DNA of 64,000 nt from Onchocerca lupi (taxonomy: Eukaryota; Nematoda; Chromadorea; Rhabditida; Onchocercidae). A program made the translations under genes and the position numbers. Position 1 is the first letter of the stretch; each line of letters begins with the position of its first letter. The notes beneath the pieces were generated by a model. The model searched no databases. It was not told the origin of the DNA and worked only from the letters and a program-made list of their open reading frames with translations. Below, piece after piece: positions 1 through 13,500 of this stretch. Location: contig JAOVVO010000004.1 of the NCBI GenBank assembly GCA_028564675.1, forward strand, positions 372,001 to 436,000. Direction: 5' to 3'.

Positions 1-869
1 TCAAAGTTCTCCACCTGTAATAAGTGTTTACTTAAAACTAGTAACACAATTGTATATTGCAACGCAAATGTATGTTAGTTTTTTGTATATCTTTTATGTC
101 AAGCTGAGAACATGGAATAAAAAAACAAATGTTTATTCAAACTAACAGCTTAAATTGAAATCATGTGGTTTTTTTTCTTTTTTTTTGTGCAGTGTACCTT
201 TCAATTCAATCGGAAAAAACGAAGAATTAAATTTTTTTTCATAGTATACCAACTTTAATGTCAATAGCATTTTCAAGCTGATTTCGCTGTCCAGAGGACT
301 TCGCTTGTTGTGAGACGGAAAATTGCTGCCCAAGTTCCGCACCTGACCCAATTCCACTGTTTTCTAAACACTTTTTCGATATATTTACAACAGTAAATAA
401 AAATCTGGAGCATCGGAGTGCACATTTGTTTATTATTTGAAATTCAGTATATCTATTTTTATATTTATTTCTTTTGTGTGAAAAATGTGGAAAGAGAACC
501 CTTTTTTTCAACTGCTTCTTTTTCTTCTCGATTTTCAATCACACCACCCATTTCTTTAATCTCACGCTCATATTCTGCTTTTCTTTGTAGCCTTTTCAAT
601 TCTTTTCTGCTGAGCTTCTTCTCAATTTTCTCGTCTGGAATGAAAAAACTGAATGTTCATAGCAGCAATTACAATCAATTCCGAGATTTGAATAAAAAAG
701 CAAAACTCAGTGCGCTAGAGGGATAAAATGCTTCATAAAATAAAAATCGATTAATATAAAAGTAAAAGCAACTAAATCTATAGACAATAATTCTCCCATT
801 CAATCGACACGATCTGTAGGAAGCAAACAAAAACTTACCACTTAACATGATCGTCACTGCACCATCCAT
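1..869 (-). CDS. abcf1: ABCF1 (ABC50-like) ATP-binding cassette protein, 5' part, cut by the left edge
   Basis: Soluble ABC-F ATPase that in animals binds eIF2 and ribosomes and promotes translation initiation (family knowledge). Only the N-terminal linker is in the window. Four exons join in frame: 839-869, 500-634, 254-363 and 1-14 (partial). Residues include a basic helix (KLSRKELKRLQRKAEYERE) and, near the end, FSVSQQAKSSGQRNQLENA, matching the FSVSQ...LENASDIKLEKF segment just before the first ABC domain of human ABCF1; the last bases in the window extend this to VENFD. Both ABC domains lie outside. The protein starts with MDGAVTIMLS directly before the basic helix, so the long acidic N-terminus of the vertebrate protein is absent. 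A TTTACAG acceptor ends at 895, 25 bases before the ATG, fitting trans-splicing. The gene follows utp21 on the same strand, with 476 bp between stop and ATG. The exon 3 donor is the non-standard GTTGGT. Confidence 0.88.
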
Positions 870-1345
870 ATAACTTCTTTTAAGATATTTTTGTCTGTAA
901 ACGATGAGGCTTTAAAATAAAGCTCTATGTACCTAAAATTGACTAATTTAATACATGAATCATCTAACTAAACTAGCGTTTCAATATTAGAGGAAGATCA
1001 GGAATTCATCTCTTAACACTTGATCTATTTCTGTAACATAAATAGAACTATTTTGAGACCAGATAAAAATATAATTCACGCTAAAAAATTCAAAACATGT
1101 TCGCAAAGATTTCCAAGAAAAGTTGCAAATAACATGTGCAGCAATAAAGTAAACAAATGTGAAAAGTTAAAAATGTTATTTTATTTTATATCTAATTCAA
1201 TATTATTCATAAATAAAAAACGAAAGAAGTATAATATCCGGAAAATTACTAATAAGTATCCAATATACTTACAACAAATTCAACAATAACAAGAATGATA
1301 ACAATTAAATTTGACTTCTGTAATAAAATTTCTATAATAGGACTG

Positions 1346-4300
1346 CTATAACAAAGCAGTTTTTATCCACTGTAACAAAGAAGCATTCTGAAGTATCAAT
1401 CGATCAATTTCTTCCCAGCTTTTCTTTAGTTCATCATTTAATCTGCCCAATGTCTTACTCAAATCATCATCTTTGGTACAGTTAACCCAAAGCTTGTTTC
1501 GATTGATTTTCAAGAAAGCAGCTAAATAGGCTTGGACCAGTTCAAAATCGCGATGATTCCTGAGAATTATGAGAAGCATTTTCAAAAAACTGCTCAGAGC
1601 CTGAAATGAAATTCATAGACGAATAAATACAGCCCTTATCATAAAATAGGAAGTTGCAGTTTTCACACTCACCTTAACTTAAAATTCCTGTATTTAATTA
1701 ATTCTAGTTAAAAGACCTGCATTTAATTAATTCTAGTTAAATTTGGGATGATGAAACAATCATCCCTCGAAATCTTCCAAAAAAGTAGTTGATTTAAATT
1801 TGCATAAAACATGCGAAAAATCTTAACTTACCCTTTCTGGTAGTATGTGAATTTGAAAATCTATCGCGGAGATACTCATCCACTTCAAAGATTCAAATAC
1901 AGTGATGAAATCAGCATCCTCTGAAGCCCTGCAAACAAGACAACTGTTTGAATTCCTGGTTACTTGCTAGTTTCTTGTAATCATTCAAGTTAAAATATAA
2001 TAACAATTTTTTATAAAAAGTTAGTATAACACATCCGATAGGTATAAATGCAGAATGTGAACAGTTTACGCAGCTTTTGGAAAATAGGAAAATTTTACTG
2101 TAATAAAGTTTGCGCGAAAGAAGACTCAATCTCTAATACATTTCGTTTCGCCATCAGTACATTGCGTCGCTCTACATCATCATCATTACCGGTCATTTTT
2201 TCAAACTCGAAACCATCAAGTGTTGACACTGCTGGTAAGAAAAATGGTGCAGTTTTTGGTTTCCGTGCTGGTTCAATTAATTTATTTCGTTCCCGAATTA
2301 CATCCAAATATGGCAGATTCATCCAGCGTGAAGGTGCCAAGCCGGATAAAGTTACAAGGCTTTCAACCTTAATTTATTTATTATTACTGTATGTAATAAA
2401 AAATAACACTTCCTACAATTTCTCATTCTAAATTTTTTTGGAAATTTTCATTCAATTCTGAGGACTTCGTTTGAATTTTAAAAATTCAGATAATGCACAC
2501 ATCAAAAAGTACCATTAATTTTTGTGAAAACTCAACATTACCTGCTCCACTTTTTGTATGCTTTCACAATTAATTTCCATAGGCTCTTCAGCCTCTTCTA
2601 CTGAACATTGCATTTCATCTTCTAAATCCCTAAAAGAGAAAGCTTTTTAATATACTTCTAAAATATATTCTAGTTCAATGATTCATTAATAATGTGCTAT
2701 TGAAAATCTTTATAATTAGAAAAGAAACAACTTGTTTACTCCTTCAATAGCAGTCTTCTTATGTTTCGAATTTTATCACACAATAATTATTTTCCATCTG
2801 ATTTTATGACTGCATATATTCTACTTTAGTGGTTTACCCAGTAATAAGCATACCTTCGCACAGGTAAAGCTAAAGAATTCTTGGGGATATAATCCAATGG
2901 TAGTGCTTTCAAAGCATTCATAGCAGTAAACCATGCTTTGTTAGCCCAGATGTATATGCTCTTCTGTTCATGATGACACGTAGCCAAATATTCTCCACTT
3001 GGTGAAAAGCAAAATGATACACAATACATTTCACACTTCATAACATCAATCAAACTATTTGTAATAAGATCCCAAACCTAAAATATCATAATTGACACTG
3101 ATAATAAAACAAGTTTAAGCCTTTTATGAAGTAAAACATTTAATATTTTAAATTTCCAAAATAAAATATAAAGGTGAAAGTTTCAGAAAAATAAAGAAAA
3201 ACGAACTTTAATAAAGCCCTCATCATCAGCACTGACAAGCCATTTACCATCAGGTGAAAATTCTAAAGCGGTAAAGGATGATCGATGGGCTTTATTCATA
3301 ATCCTAACAATTTTTCGGCATATAGTGTCTATCACACCAATTGAACCATTTCCTACACCAAGGGCTAACAGAGAGCTATTGTCACTCATACAAAACCGTA
3401 AAACTGGTGATGGAACTTTCATTTCGGCCACCAGCTTTGTGTTGCGAAAATCCCAAAATCGAATAAGCCCATCATGTTCAGCTGAGATCTTCAAATAGCC
3501 ACATGCATTATTGCATCGCTTACTTGTAATAAAAAAGAAAAGTGCAAAGAATAGCATTCAATATTTATTTAAGAATTATTTTCAATCTTTAAAGAAACTA
3601 CAACGATAATAATCAATATATTTTTCACTTACGAGTTGCCTGTTGAATATGTCAAGTGCTAATCCTCGAACAGTAGACTGATGAGCTTTTTCGTCTTTTT
3701 TACTACAAAAGAAAGTTTTTCTGTGCTGCCCACTCTGCAAATTGAAGCAATCAATGTGACCAGTTGTATATCCAACTAAACCGAAATTACCACATGAAGA
3801 GATGCATATTGCTGACGCGCAAGCAGATACAAGATGTGGTTTAGTCATGAATCTCTTATGAAGCAGCTGGAAAAAACGAATTATAGAAGGGATATTTTGA
3901 ATTCATTGATGCTTCGCTTAAAATTAATACTTTTTGTAAAAAGATCATAACAATTACAAATCTAAAAATCAAATTATACGAACTGAAAAATTCACAAAAT
4001 TATACAAAATACCAAAATGAACACTAAAATCCTAAGCAAACAAACGCGATATGTTCCTAAGGCTTGTTTTCTTGTGGTCCATGTCGTCACTGGGGCTGTA
4101 TCAATATGACGGCACATAACATTATCCCAAGCTGCTTCTCGCGCTAATCCTACGTCCATTTCAATCACTGGCTTCAATTTGATACTCTCAATATCACGCT
4201 TCTTCTTTTTCGCTTTCGTTCTTTAGAATTAAAGAAAGTGCATTAAATAACATGAAGAAATATAATGAATTAGGTAATGAAATATATTTAAAAGTAAATG

Positions 4301-6230
4301 GAAAACAAGGATAAACAAAAATTACTTGGACATAATACCAGCAATTCCTAATTTCTGTCTATGCGTATCACGTGATATTGAGACTGTTCTCACAGAACCA
4401 TCCAAACCAGATGTAAGGATACTGAAATTTCATGATTTTATTGATTCTAAAAATCTATAAATTAAAAAAAAAAAAAGACATTTTGCTCTGCAAAACCCTT
4501 AAATGACAGCCAAAGCTATAAAATAAAACGAAAACTGATTTCCATTAAAAATACAAATCATATGACTAATAACATGTTTCTTTAAACATATCGCAAATGC
4601 CTCCTTTCTAATGAGAAAAGTCAGAAAATATAAACAGAAAAATTATATGAGATCAATACATCAAAATTTACATTTCGTTATCGATAAATTTCACTGCCGT
4701 AATCGGTTTATGATGCCCATCAAGCAAAACTAATTGCCTGGGCATGCCATCACCCATGTCATTAATCCAAGTTTTTAACGTGTTATCAGTTCCTGCTGAA
4801 ACCATTAATGGCTCCCCACTGACGTAATATATCCCTGTTATGGAGCCATGATGTGCATTAGGCAATTGTCCCAATAGGGAACGTTTGTTCAAATTCCAGA
4901 CTGCCAATGTTCCGTCCTCTGATGCTGTAGTCATTGTCTCTTCGCCATCTGTCCTAAAATTTCAAAAATAATAAAAATTTCTAAACAGGAAATTTACAAA
5001 TTGAAACTTGAAGAAATTACTCATGCAAACTTGTTGATGCATGTCGAATTTGATGCTGAAACAAAGAAACAATATCAACGTCAAATAATTTTAGAGGCTA
5101 CAAATATTCTTGCAAATCATAAGTTGAAAATTCGAAAAGAATAGGAACCTAAATGCAATTGATGTTACTGGTGCATCCTGCATATACATCTGTAACATTT
5201 CGTCAAATTTAATATTATGCAGTATAATCTGACCATTTTTTAATCCAACAGCGACGATATCTATAGCTGGTGACTGTTCCAGAACCACTATTTCCGATTC
5301 GAATATTTTCCCAAATTCATGAATTAGTTTACCAGTTTTGATGTTAATAATACGTAAAGTCCCTTAAAAGAATACTGGATTAAACCAAATTATCGTAAAA
5401 GGAAACTAGGAATTCAAAACCGTCCAACATGAATTTCGAATTCATGATATCCTTATTGGAAAATTATTTTGAAAAAATATAATTTGACCAAGTTAATTAA
5501 AGGACTCTTTAAAGAATTCTAAACGACCTTGTCTGGATCCCAGCAGCACTTTATTAAGATAAGTAACTGGATGAGTAATTGCTGAACAATCGAACTGTCC
5601 GGATGTTTCAATCAGCACCAATTCATCACCAGTTTCAACATCTATCACATGGATCGAACTTTTCACGTCCACAACAACCAGAATGTCGCCAAATGGAAGA
5701 AGCCAACGCACATCATCAGATATTTTTAACCATCGTTTAATTTGCCTAAAATGAGTTTTGATTATCCAGAATCTCTCCACAAGTATTGAAAATGAAATTT
5801 AAAAAGCATAACAAAAAGAATACAAGAACAATTCTATTTTTAAAAATGAATGGTAATACCTGAACTACCTGAACTTTCATGTGCATCTTATGCTTGAATC
5901 AAAATAGACTTCTATGAATAAAATGATGAAATATTTTGAACTTCAATTCAAATACCTGGCTAAATATAAAACGGCTATTCTTGTCCCAATAGCAGCATAA
6001 ATATAATGAGAATCGGCAGCAACTCGGTTAATTCGAGCCGGTAAGACATTACTGACTGATATCACCCGTAAATTTTCGCAGAGGTACTGTATTACAACAT
6101 TACCAACGGCACAAATGATGTAAGTTTCATTCCGTTTCCTCGGAAGTACCCGAAAAGCGGGTGGAACTGATGAACAAACTTCACCAAGTGCCTTATATGG
6201 TACAAATAAACGGCTCTGTTGACGTTCCAT
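1346..6230 (-). CDS. utp21: WDR36/UTP21, U3 snoRNP small-subunit processome WD40 protein
   Basis: Nucleolar WD40 scaffold of the UTP-B module, needed for 18S pre-rRNA processing (family knowledge). Thirteen exons join with every phase consistent: 5956-6230, 5528-5745, 5149-5362, 4672-4953, 4326-4421, 4046-4220, 3633-3866, 3207-3488, 2854-3077, 2542-2629, 2099-2367, 1832-1928, 1346-1600, giving 902 aa (human about 895). Two beta-propellers of WD repeats occupy roughly residues 1-690, with typical units such as SAEHDGLIRFWDF and FSPDGKWLVSA. The Utp21-specific C-terminal domain follows: APFFLPAVS, then DFELVQAYLAAFLKINRNK, ending in KTALL like the human KSALL. A TTGTAG acceptor ends at 6241, 10 bases before the ATG, suggesting SL trans-splicing. 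The identification is firm; only the choice of a few donor sites could shift by some bases. Confidence 0.95.
1687..1741 (+). repeat. Tandem duplication, about 29-bp unit, in utp21 intron 12
   Basis: CCTGTATTTAATTAATTCTA is followed 29 bases later by CCTGCATTTAATTAATTCTA, each with GTTAAA; one substitution between units. Intronic, no effect on the coding model. Confidence 0.8.
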
Positions 6231-6757
6231 TGAAAGTAATCTACAATCAAGTTATTGGAAGAGCTGATAAATAACCAATTAAAAGAAAAATACCCTTCAG
6301 AAACTTTCTTGGGTCGATTCCAAGACTATTTGTTCGATCACTTATTGAATCAATCAAACAAGAAATTGTCATTAACAAAGGACACTGATATTAATAGAAT
6401 ACTTAAAAATAATTGAAAGAAAATGTGATAATGAGACAGAGAAATGAGTTTCTGGATAAACAAAGATTAGTTACTTTGAGATCTTGTAAAATATGACAAT
6501 GAAAAATATACAGGATACTCCACTCGAAACATTCCGAATCACTCAACTCCTCGTCTCTTCTCCTCTCCTCATTCTTCTGTTCTTTTCTTTCTCTTATAAG
6601 AGATGTACGGAAGTTCGAATTCTCAAAAAAATTTTTAAATAACTCCCCAACATTGCCAAACAAGCATTCAACATATTTGAAACAAACTGCCCTGCCCTGT
6701 TTGGTCTGCCACTGGCAAAATGATATCGATAGGATACTATGATAGCATCGAACCACG

Positions 6758-7387
6758 ATGATTATGGATAGATACGAAAAGTTAAAGTCGTTTATTACAA
6801 TAGAAAGGGAAATCTTACTAGGAGAAATTCGTTGCTTCGACGCTGTACCAGTTGGATGCATCAATGTAACGTTTAAAACATTTTAGTGGAAAATTAGGGA
6901 TTCAGTGAAGTTTAATAAGAATTCAATAAATTTTGATTTCTTATTAAAACCAAATAGTTTCTAAAGGAAAAAAAAAGGAAAGCTGACTGAGAAGATTGAT
7001 TTTCAGTAAAAGCAAAACCCATTTTCTTCGGATTCATATAAGGAACAAGGCGGTATTTTTTAAAAATACCCAATATTAAAATAGAACACAAAATGTTTTT
7101 AAAATAAATAATGTCTATACCTAATCACAGCAGTTCTGAATAGTGACATTAGTGACAGTTTTTAAGCTTTTAAGCGTAATAAAACAGCTCCAAAAACTTT
7201 CATGCATAAACTTAATTTTAGAACACGTACTAATTCAAGCGTTCAGATTACATGCGAGTCTCGATCATGGTTCGAAGCCAATTATGAATTTTCGAATTCA
7301 ACTATACGACTTGGCACGATTTTGGCTGCAATTTTTGACTTAAATGATAGCGAATACAAAAATTACTTAGCATATTTTTCTGGATGA
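6758..7387 (+). CDS. Possible small two-exon gene, function unknown
   Basis: An open segment 6758-6865 starts MIMDRYEKLKSF and ends at an AAT|GTAACG donor in phase 0. A second segment 7247-7387, after a TTCAG acceptor, is in the matching phase and ends in a stop; together they would give 82 aa. Composition is less biased than the surrounding AT-rich DNA, with few low-complexity residues. It is divergent from utp21, whose ATG is 528 bp away. I recognise no domain, membrane segment or signal peptide. The second exon could belong elsewhere, or the first exon could splice to something I cannot see. Confidence 0.33.
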
Positions 7388-10300
7388 TCTTATAACTAAT
7401 GAGAATTATGATAATTTCATTACTTAATATTTCAGTTGGAACGTTTGCTTGTAATTAGAAATCTATGATGTTTGCTAATTGTAGTTCAATCCATCGTTGG
7501 ACTAGAACAGTATGCAAAAAATTAGTTTGTTCCATTCTAGAACGAGTTATTTTTGAAGAAATTTTTGTAGAATTGTAGATGTTTCTGAAAATTTTTTTAT
7601 AATTTGCATTATAGCGAAATGATTGATGAAATCATTTATCCTAATATCCAGTTAAAACAATGTTTGCATTCGTTTTTGCGAAACGATTGTTCGAATTGCA
7701 AAACTGACAATTTGGTGATATGTCAAGATATCCAATTGTAAAAAAACTTTGTTTCAAAGCATTCACTGATACAAGATCTCCTAAGGAAGAAAGGAAACAT
7801 ATCTGAGATCATCGGTGCCAAGTGCTGACTTCAATAAGTATCTCATTCTGATACTTCCCAATTAGCAAATTTCTTGAAAATTCATCCTTTCATATCAGAT
7901 CTTTCAGTCTTTCGAAGTTTTATTTCTCTATTCCAGAAACACATAATATTATTCAAACCCTTATGTGCATTCTTAACGTTTGTTTGCATCGACACTTGAC
8001 ATGATTGATTGAATTTTTCAATTAATAAAAGAAATAAAATTATTGCTTTTTTCCAGATATTTATTGTCACGGATTTTTGACAGATTCAAATGTTGCTTTG
8101 TGGTTTTAATCAGGCAAGTAGCTCATTTTTTTTTTAAAGCAGTTATAATTACTATATATAAAATCGTTGGCAGATGAAATCTTAATTAAATTGTATGCTT
8201 CTTCAATGTTAAATACTATCAAAAGAAAAAGAGAAGTGAACAATGCACAGAACTATTGCAGAAAAGGCAAAGATTAAAGTAATAGCAAGGTGCAGTATTT
8301 CTACAAAAAAAAAAGAAAAAAGAAAAAAAAGGAAAAAGAAAATAGCTAGAGCAGATGATATTTCCATAAATTTAGGCGACATATGATTCTAAATCTGAAT
8401 AATCATGATGATATGGAATTATTTCTCGTTGACATCTCTTATTCATGGATATCGAACAGATACTGAATATGCCGTTCGCAAATGGTTTGAATTATCAGAG
8501 TATGTCTTGCCGCTATTAGCGCTGACATAAATTCCAAATTTTCTGTCTTTAACTGATGCAGGTTCTTTTTCGTTATATTTCCTGCATTCATGGCATTTAG
8601 ATCCTTCTATAAGTATTGAATTTTCTACGAAATGTTCCTTGTTTGAATGACTTTCATTAACCTGAGCTATAGTTCATAAATAAGCTGTAACAGATGAGAT
8701 TCAATTGATACTAGCAAATAACAGAAAGATCATCTTCAAAAGTTGTCCTTACATCCCTTCATGATTTATTGTTATAGAGCACAATCTGAATAGTGGATGT
8801 GTCAGCCAGTCGATGCCAAATAGCTTCACAATGGTCGCGCTTTAGCATATGATGGAATCCGACCTTTCTTCCTCAGACGACTTGCTTCTGAACATAAGAT
8901 TGGATTCGTTCTGCATAAGACGACATGCTTTTGCTGAAGACTAGACCGAAGTTTAACTTGGATTTTCACTTCCTACTTTCTTTTTTTTTTTTTTTGGATC
9001 CTCATTTTTGTGTATCGTGATACCGGATCAAAATTGTCGAACTCAGCGTTGCGATTCGCAGATATTGTACTATTTGTATTGTGTATGTGCGGTATTTGCA
9101 TGATAGGAAAGATCAAAAAACACGAATGGAAGCAAACAGACAAACAACAATGTGTTAGAAATTCAGAACAGTTTGTGCGGAGCAAGGAATGAGATAAATT
9201 TGCAATTCCGTGAGACGATGCATAATGGCGACAGTTTCGAATGTGTGATAGATGAAGATTGTTTGTGATGGTGCACAGCTCGATATGGCACAACTTGTCT
9301 CTTGCACCATTCTCTCATATTGATCGATTGATTTCCTATTTCCTATGTTTATCATAATTTCAACAATTTTAGTTGTCAATAAAATTCAAAATAAACAACC
9401 AGAGTGATGGGAGTATTGACAGAAAGTAGTGTTGACAAACAATGATCGCACATCAATATTCTGATGCTCACCATTTCAGTCTTAATATTATCCAAGCTTT
9501 TTGTGTGCATACTTCAACGTGCAGAAATGCAAATCATTTTTTTTTTCTCAATAATATATCAAGCTTCTTGATAATATCATATTTCTTGGTAATATCATAT
9601 CAAGCCTTGATAATATCAGGATCGAAAATAATTTTTCTATCCTTGGATTTCAAAGATTGATTTTTTCTTTTCATCTAGTACAAAATTCCCATTGATCTAT
9701 TATTTTGTTCTCTATTGCAATAGCGGCCTACTGATTTAAATTTCAGGAGTTAGGTTCCGAGAAATTAATTTTTTTTGTGTGAGTCAACTTATCATAGATC
9801 AGGACTGAGAAAAATGAATAACCTTGAGAGATACGATCTTCATTCGCAATATAATCGATTAGCAACAGTTTTATAGATATGCAAGACATGTTTCGCCTGC
9901 AGTTCGGATTTAAATCGATTTCATAAATTATTTTATAGTATTATTCATAAAAATTCGAGAAATTATGGGTCCAGAGTTATGATTTCATCTTCGAGCATTG
10001 TACAATATCTAAGATTATGGCTTCCTCTTCTTACAATAATCACTGCTCAAGATTAATCTATGCCATTCATCTTGTAATTGACACATGATTTTTTTAATGA
10101 AATATCTGTTGAATATTTTTTACAAAAAAAAAAAAAAAATATGGCAATAGCTGAATGGCATATATGAAAAATCGTGAAAAAATATTATCAAATTTTCAAA
10201 TAGATTGAAGAGAAGATAGAAAATTGATGTCAACTTGATCAACAGATAACAGCGCTTAAAAGACGAATTGCGCAACTACGAGATGAGCTAAAATTAAATT

Positions 10301-10505
10301 AGTAGCATCCGCATTTGAATTACGACAGTTGAATGACATTTATTTTCTAGGTATTGTTAATACAATAGTAGAACGAATTCATTAAGAATTCTTTTTCTTG
10401 TCCGGCGACACTTTTCTTCACTTTTGAATTTTGTGAATAGACTCATCCAGTTGCTATGCTCTTGCATTACCAGCTTCCTAACAGTGCAGAACAAAGGAAT
10501 TTCAG
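7388..10505. other. Intergenic, no assignable gene
   Basis: AT-rich sequence with long homopurine/homopyrimidine runs. Two short plus-strand segments look coding but stay orphan: about 8476-8542 (in one frame EYAVRKWFELSEYVLPLLA then a stop) and about 10246-10303 (ITALKRRIAQLRDELKLN then a stop, a coiled-coil-like tail after a CAACAG acceptor). They could be exons of one unresolved plus-strand gene, but I could not connect them. Confidence 0.4.
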
Positions 10506-10526
10506 GTTGTTGAACTTGAAAAAAGG

Positions 10527-13500
10527 ATGATCGGTGTAATAGCACCATATTTATTGAAATTCCAACGTAGTTATCAGTCAAATGATATCATCGACCGACT
10601 TAATTATCAATATACGGCACAAATTATTGCACTTACTGCATTTACTCTTGCTGCAACACAATATGTTGGTAAGCCGATTCAGGTGAATTTATGCTTTAAA
10701 ATTTACCGCTTGTTCGCATTGTATCCAGAAAATATTTGAAAAGAAATGTAGCGAATAACTAAAACTCATCAGAAACAGATTCGTTCAAAAAATGTTTAAT
10801 CATAATAAAGCGGTTGGATTTTAACAAAAGTTGTATTTCAGTGTTGGGTACCTGCGCAGTTCACTGGAGCATGGGAGAAGTAAGTTGACTGTCAGTAGTA
10901 TGTTTCCTATTTTTTCTCGGATTCTTTTTTTATTGGTGGTTATTCTATTTGAAAATTCCAGACTTTTTTAGAGCTTGAAATTGTAGTTAATATCATGTAT
11001 ATGAAATAAATAAGAGGGATTTTCTGTAACCATATTTCGATATTGGTTTATTCCTACATATTCGATTCCCATCGATCAAAAAGATTGATTGAGTTCGATT
11101 TTAATTTTATTAAAAACCGCAGTGGAAGTAATTTCTAATCAGAGAGAGTGGTTGATAATATATTCTTTTAATACATTTCAGCATGTTTTCTTTCAGATAT
11201 ACGGAAACTTATTGTTTTATCAAAGGAAGTTATCATATGCCTTTGGATAGTGAAATACCACAGGAATATTCACAAAGAGATGAATCGGTTTTTTTCATAT
11301 TATTTCTACTCTTTATGTATATTCCTGATATATATATTTGTTAATAAAAATATTTAAATTTTTAATTTTCACTAAATTTCATTCTGTTGAGAACTGATCA
11401 TACTTTCGAATGTCTGTTGTTAACATTAAACTGAATGATTAGTTTTATCATTATTATTTCAGTGGTATCACATTTTACGAACTGATTTTCCCTTAATTCT
11501 AGTCTAAAGATACGATTTTGCAGATTAGACAGCTCATTTATTCTTGACAAGTTAATCACTCTGTTTTAAAGATTAGACCTTCTTATTTATCTTGATAAGT
11601 GACTTTCCAATACAAGTGAGAAATAGCCACTGCTCTATAAAAAATGAAGGATTGATTGACCGAAAATAATCCTGAAATTCATGTGCTGTTGTGTATCAGG
11701 TTATTGGATACTACCAATGGGTACCAATCATTTTGGCATTGCAAGCATTTTTGTTTTATTTTCCATCTATTGTTTGGCGAGCGATGAATTTTCATGCAGG
11801 TCGACAAATCTTTATTTTCTATCTTCTTAATTCTTTTTCAATTTGAAAAAATCGTAATTATTTTTGAAAAAAATTTTCGATCTTTAATTTCTTTTGGAAT
11901 AAATTTTGATGAAATTAATTGGATCTTCTGGTTTTATGAATACATGGTCAAATTACTATAGGTATCAATGTGAAAGGAATTCTGAATTCAGCAGCAATGG
12001 TGAAAAAAAAATTCGACAAGAGTTCTCGACTTGCACAAGTGCACATAGCTGCAGATCATTTGCGTGATGCACTGGATATGCAAAGAGATCTTCGAACTGG
12101 TTTCTCCTTGCATTAATTCTTGAAAGAAACATTTCGCATATTAAGAATTACCTTAGTAATTACGACAGCCATTTTATTACAGTTTAGATCAAAAATTGTC
12201 ATTTAGAGTTACGGATTAGACTATTAAATCTGTATAAGACATACGAATAAATGAGTTATTCATTTATCAAACTTTTATTAAAATTTCTCCTTTCATATTG
12301 CCATTGACCAGTTTATAAACGTTTTTAAATTTTTGAGGATCGCTTGATTGTCTTCGTCTTGGCAAACGAAGTGGAATCTATCTAATTTTCTTATATCTCT
12401 TTACTAAAGTTCGTTATTTTGCTTTTTCTAATAGACACGTTTTTTTGCGAAACAAATAGATTCCTTAAAATAAAAAGAATATCATATTATTGCTCTTTTA
12501 TGTGTTCCAATTTCCAGTTTCCTGCAATAATGGATTGGTTTCATGTTGGCATTCAAAATTCGCCATATTTCACTGTAATTTAATTTTTTTTTTTTTTTTT
12601 TAATATAGTTATACTTAATTTTCATAATTATAGGTATTATATGTGGTCAATGTGATTCTACAGTTCGTCATCCTGAATGCTTTCCTCGGACCGCAGTATA
12701 CTTTCTGGGGTGCTGGGATTCTTTCTGATATATGGAAGGGCAAGGAATGGAGTGAATCTGGGCATTTTCCTCGAGTCACAATGTGCGACTTTCATGTCGG
12801 TTAATTTTGCTGATAATCGATTTCAGTTTAAATGAATAATCCAAATATTCCTTTTTTCTTTTTCTTTTTTGAACCATTTTGCAAACAATGACAAAGTTAT
12901 GATGGAAGAATCGAGAGAAGATCGTGAGCAAAAGGAAACGTGTAATGAGATCGATTTAAATATCAAGTGACAATACTTTTTTAATGTATTTCTATGGAAA
13001 TTATCAAATGAAAGTTACAAATTCAGATTCGTGTACTGGGCAATATTCATCGTTGGACAGTGCAGTGTGTTTTGATGATTAATATGTTCAATGAGAAAGT
13101 ATATATTTTCTTATGGTAACGAATTACGTTCCTTTTTTTTCTATGATCTTAAAAAGTTTTCGACCATGCACTTCAGATCGAATCCATTGTTCTGACAAAA
13201 TTAATTAATGACAGGTGGTGGTTTATCCTGATTGGAATTTTGTCAATATTATCGTTGCTGTATTACTTCTTCGCGTTAGTGCTTGGATCAAATCAACGGC
13301 AATTTGTGATACGTTATTTGCGATGTTCCGGTGCTATTCCAGATTCTAGAGATCCGAAAACAGAAAAATATCTTCATGATTTTATCAAAAGATTTCTGCG
13401 ACCCGATGGTGTTTTCATTTTACGACTTATCGAGGTGTGGTATTAGTTCATTTATCAGTTCGCACTTGGCTGTTTTATCATTATGATTGGTGCTTGGCCA

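Noticed and set aside
6403..6864. 153-codon minus-strand frame upstream of utp21
   Set aside because: Low-complexity Ser/Phe/Ile composition, overlaps the better plus-strand frame at 6758, and has no splice link to utp21.
7268..7278. GGTTCGAAGCC, resembling a tRNA B box
   Set aside because: No matching A box or cloverleaf stems within 75 bases upstream.
12518..12574. Open segment FPAIMDWFHVGIQNSPYF between innexin exons, flanked by plausible splice sites
   Set aside because: It is out of phase with the upstream exon, while 12338-12408 fits phase on both sides and encodes the expected third membrane segment.
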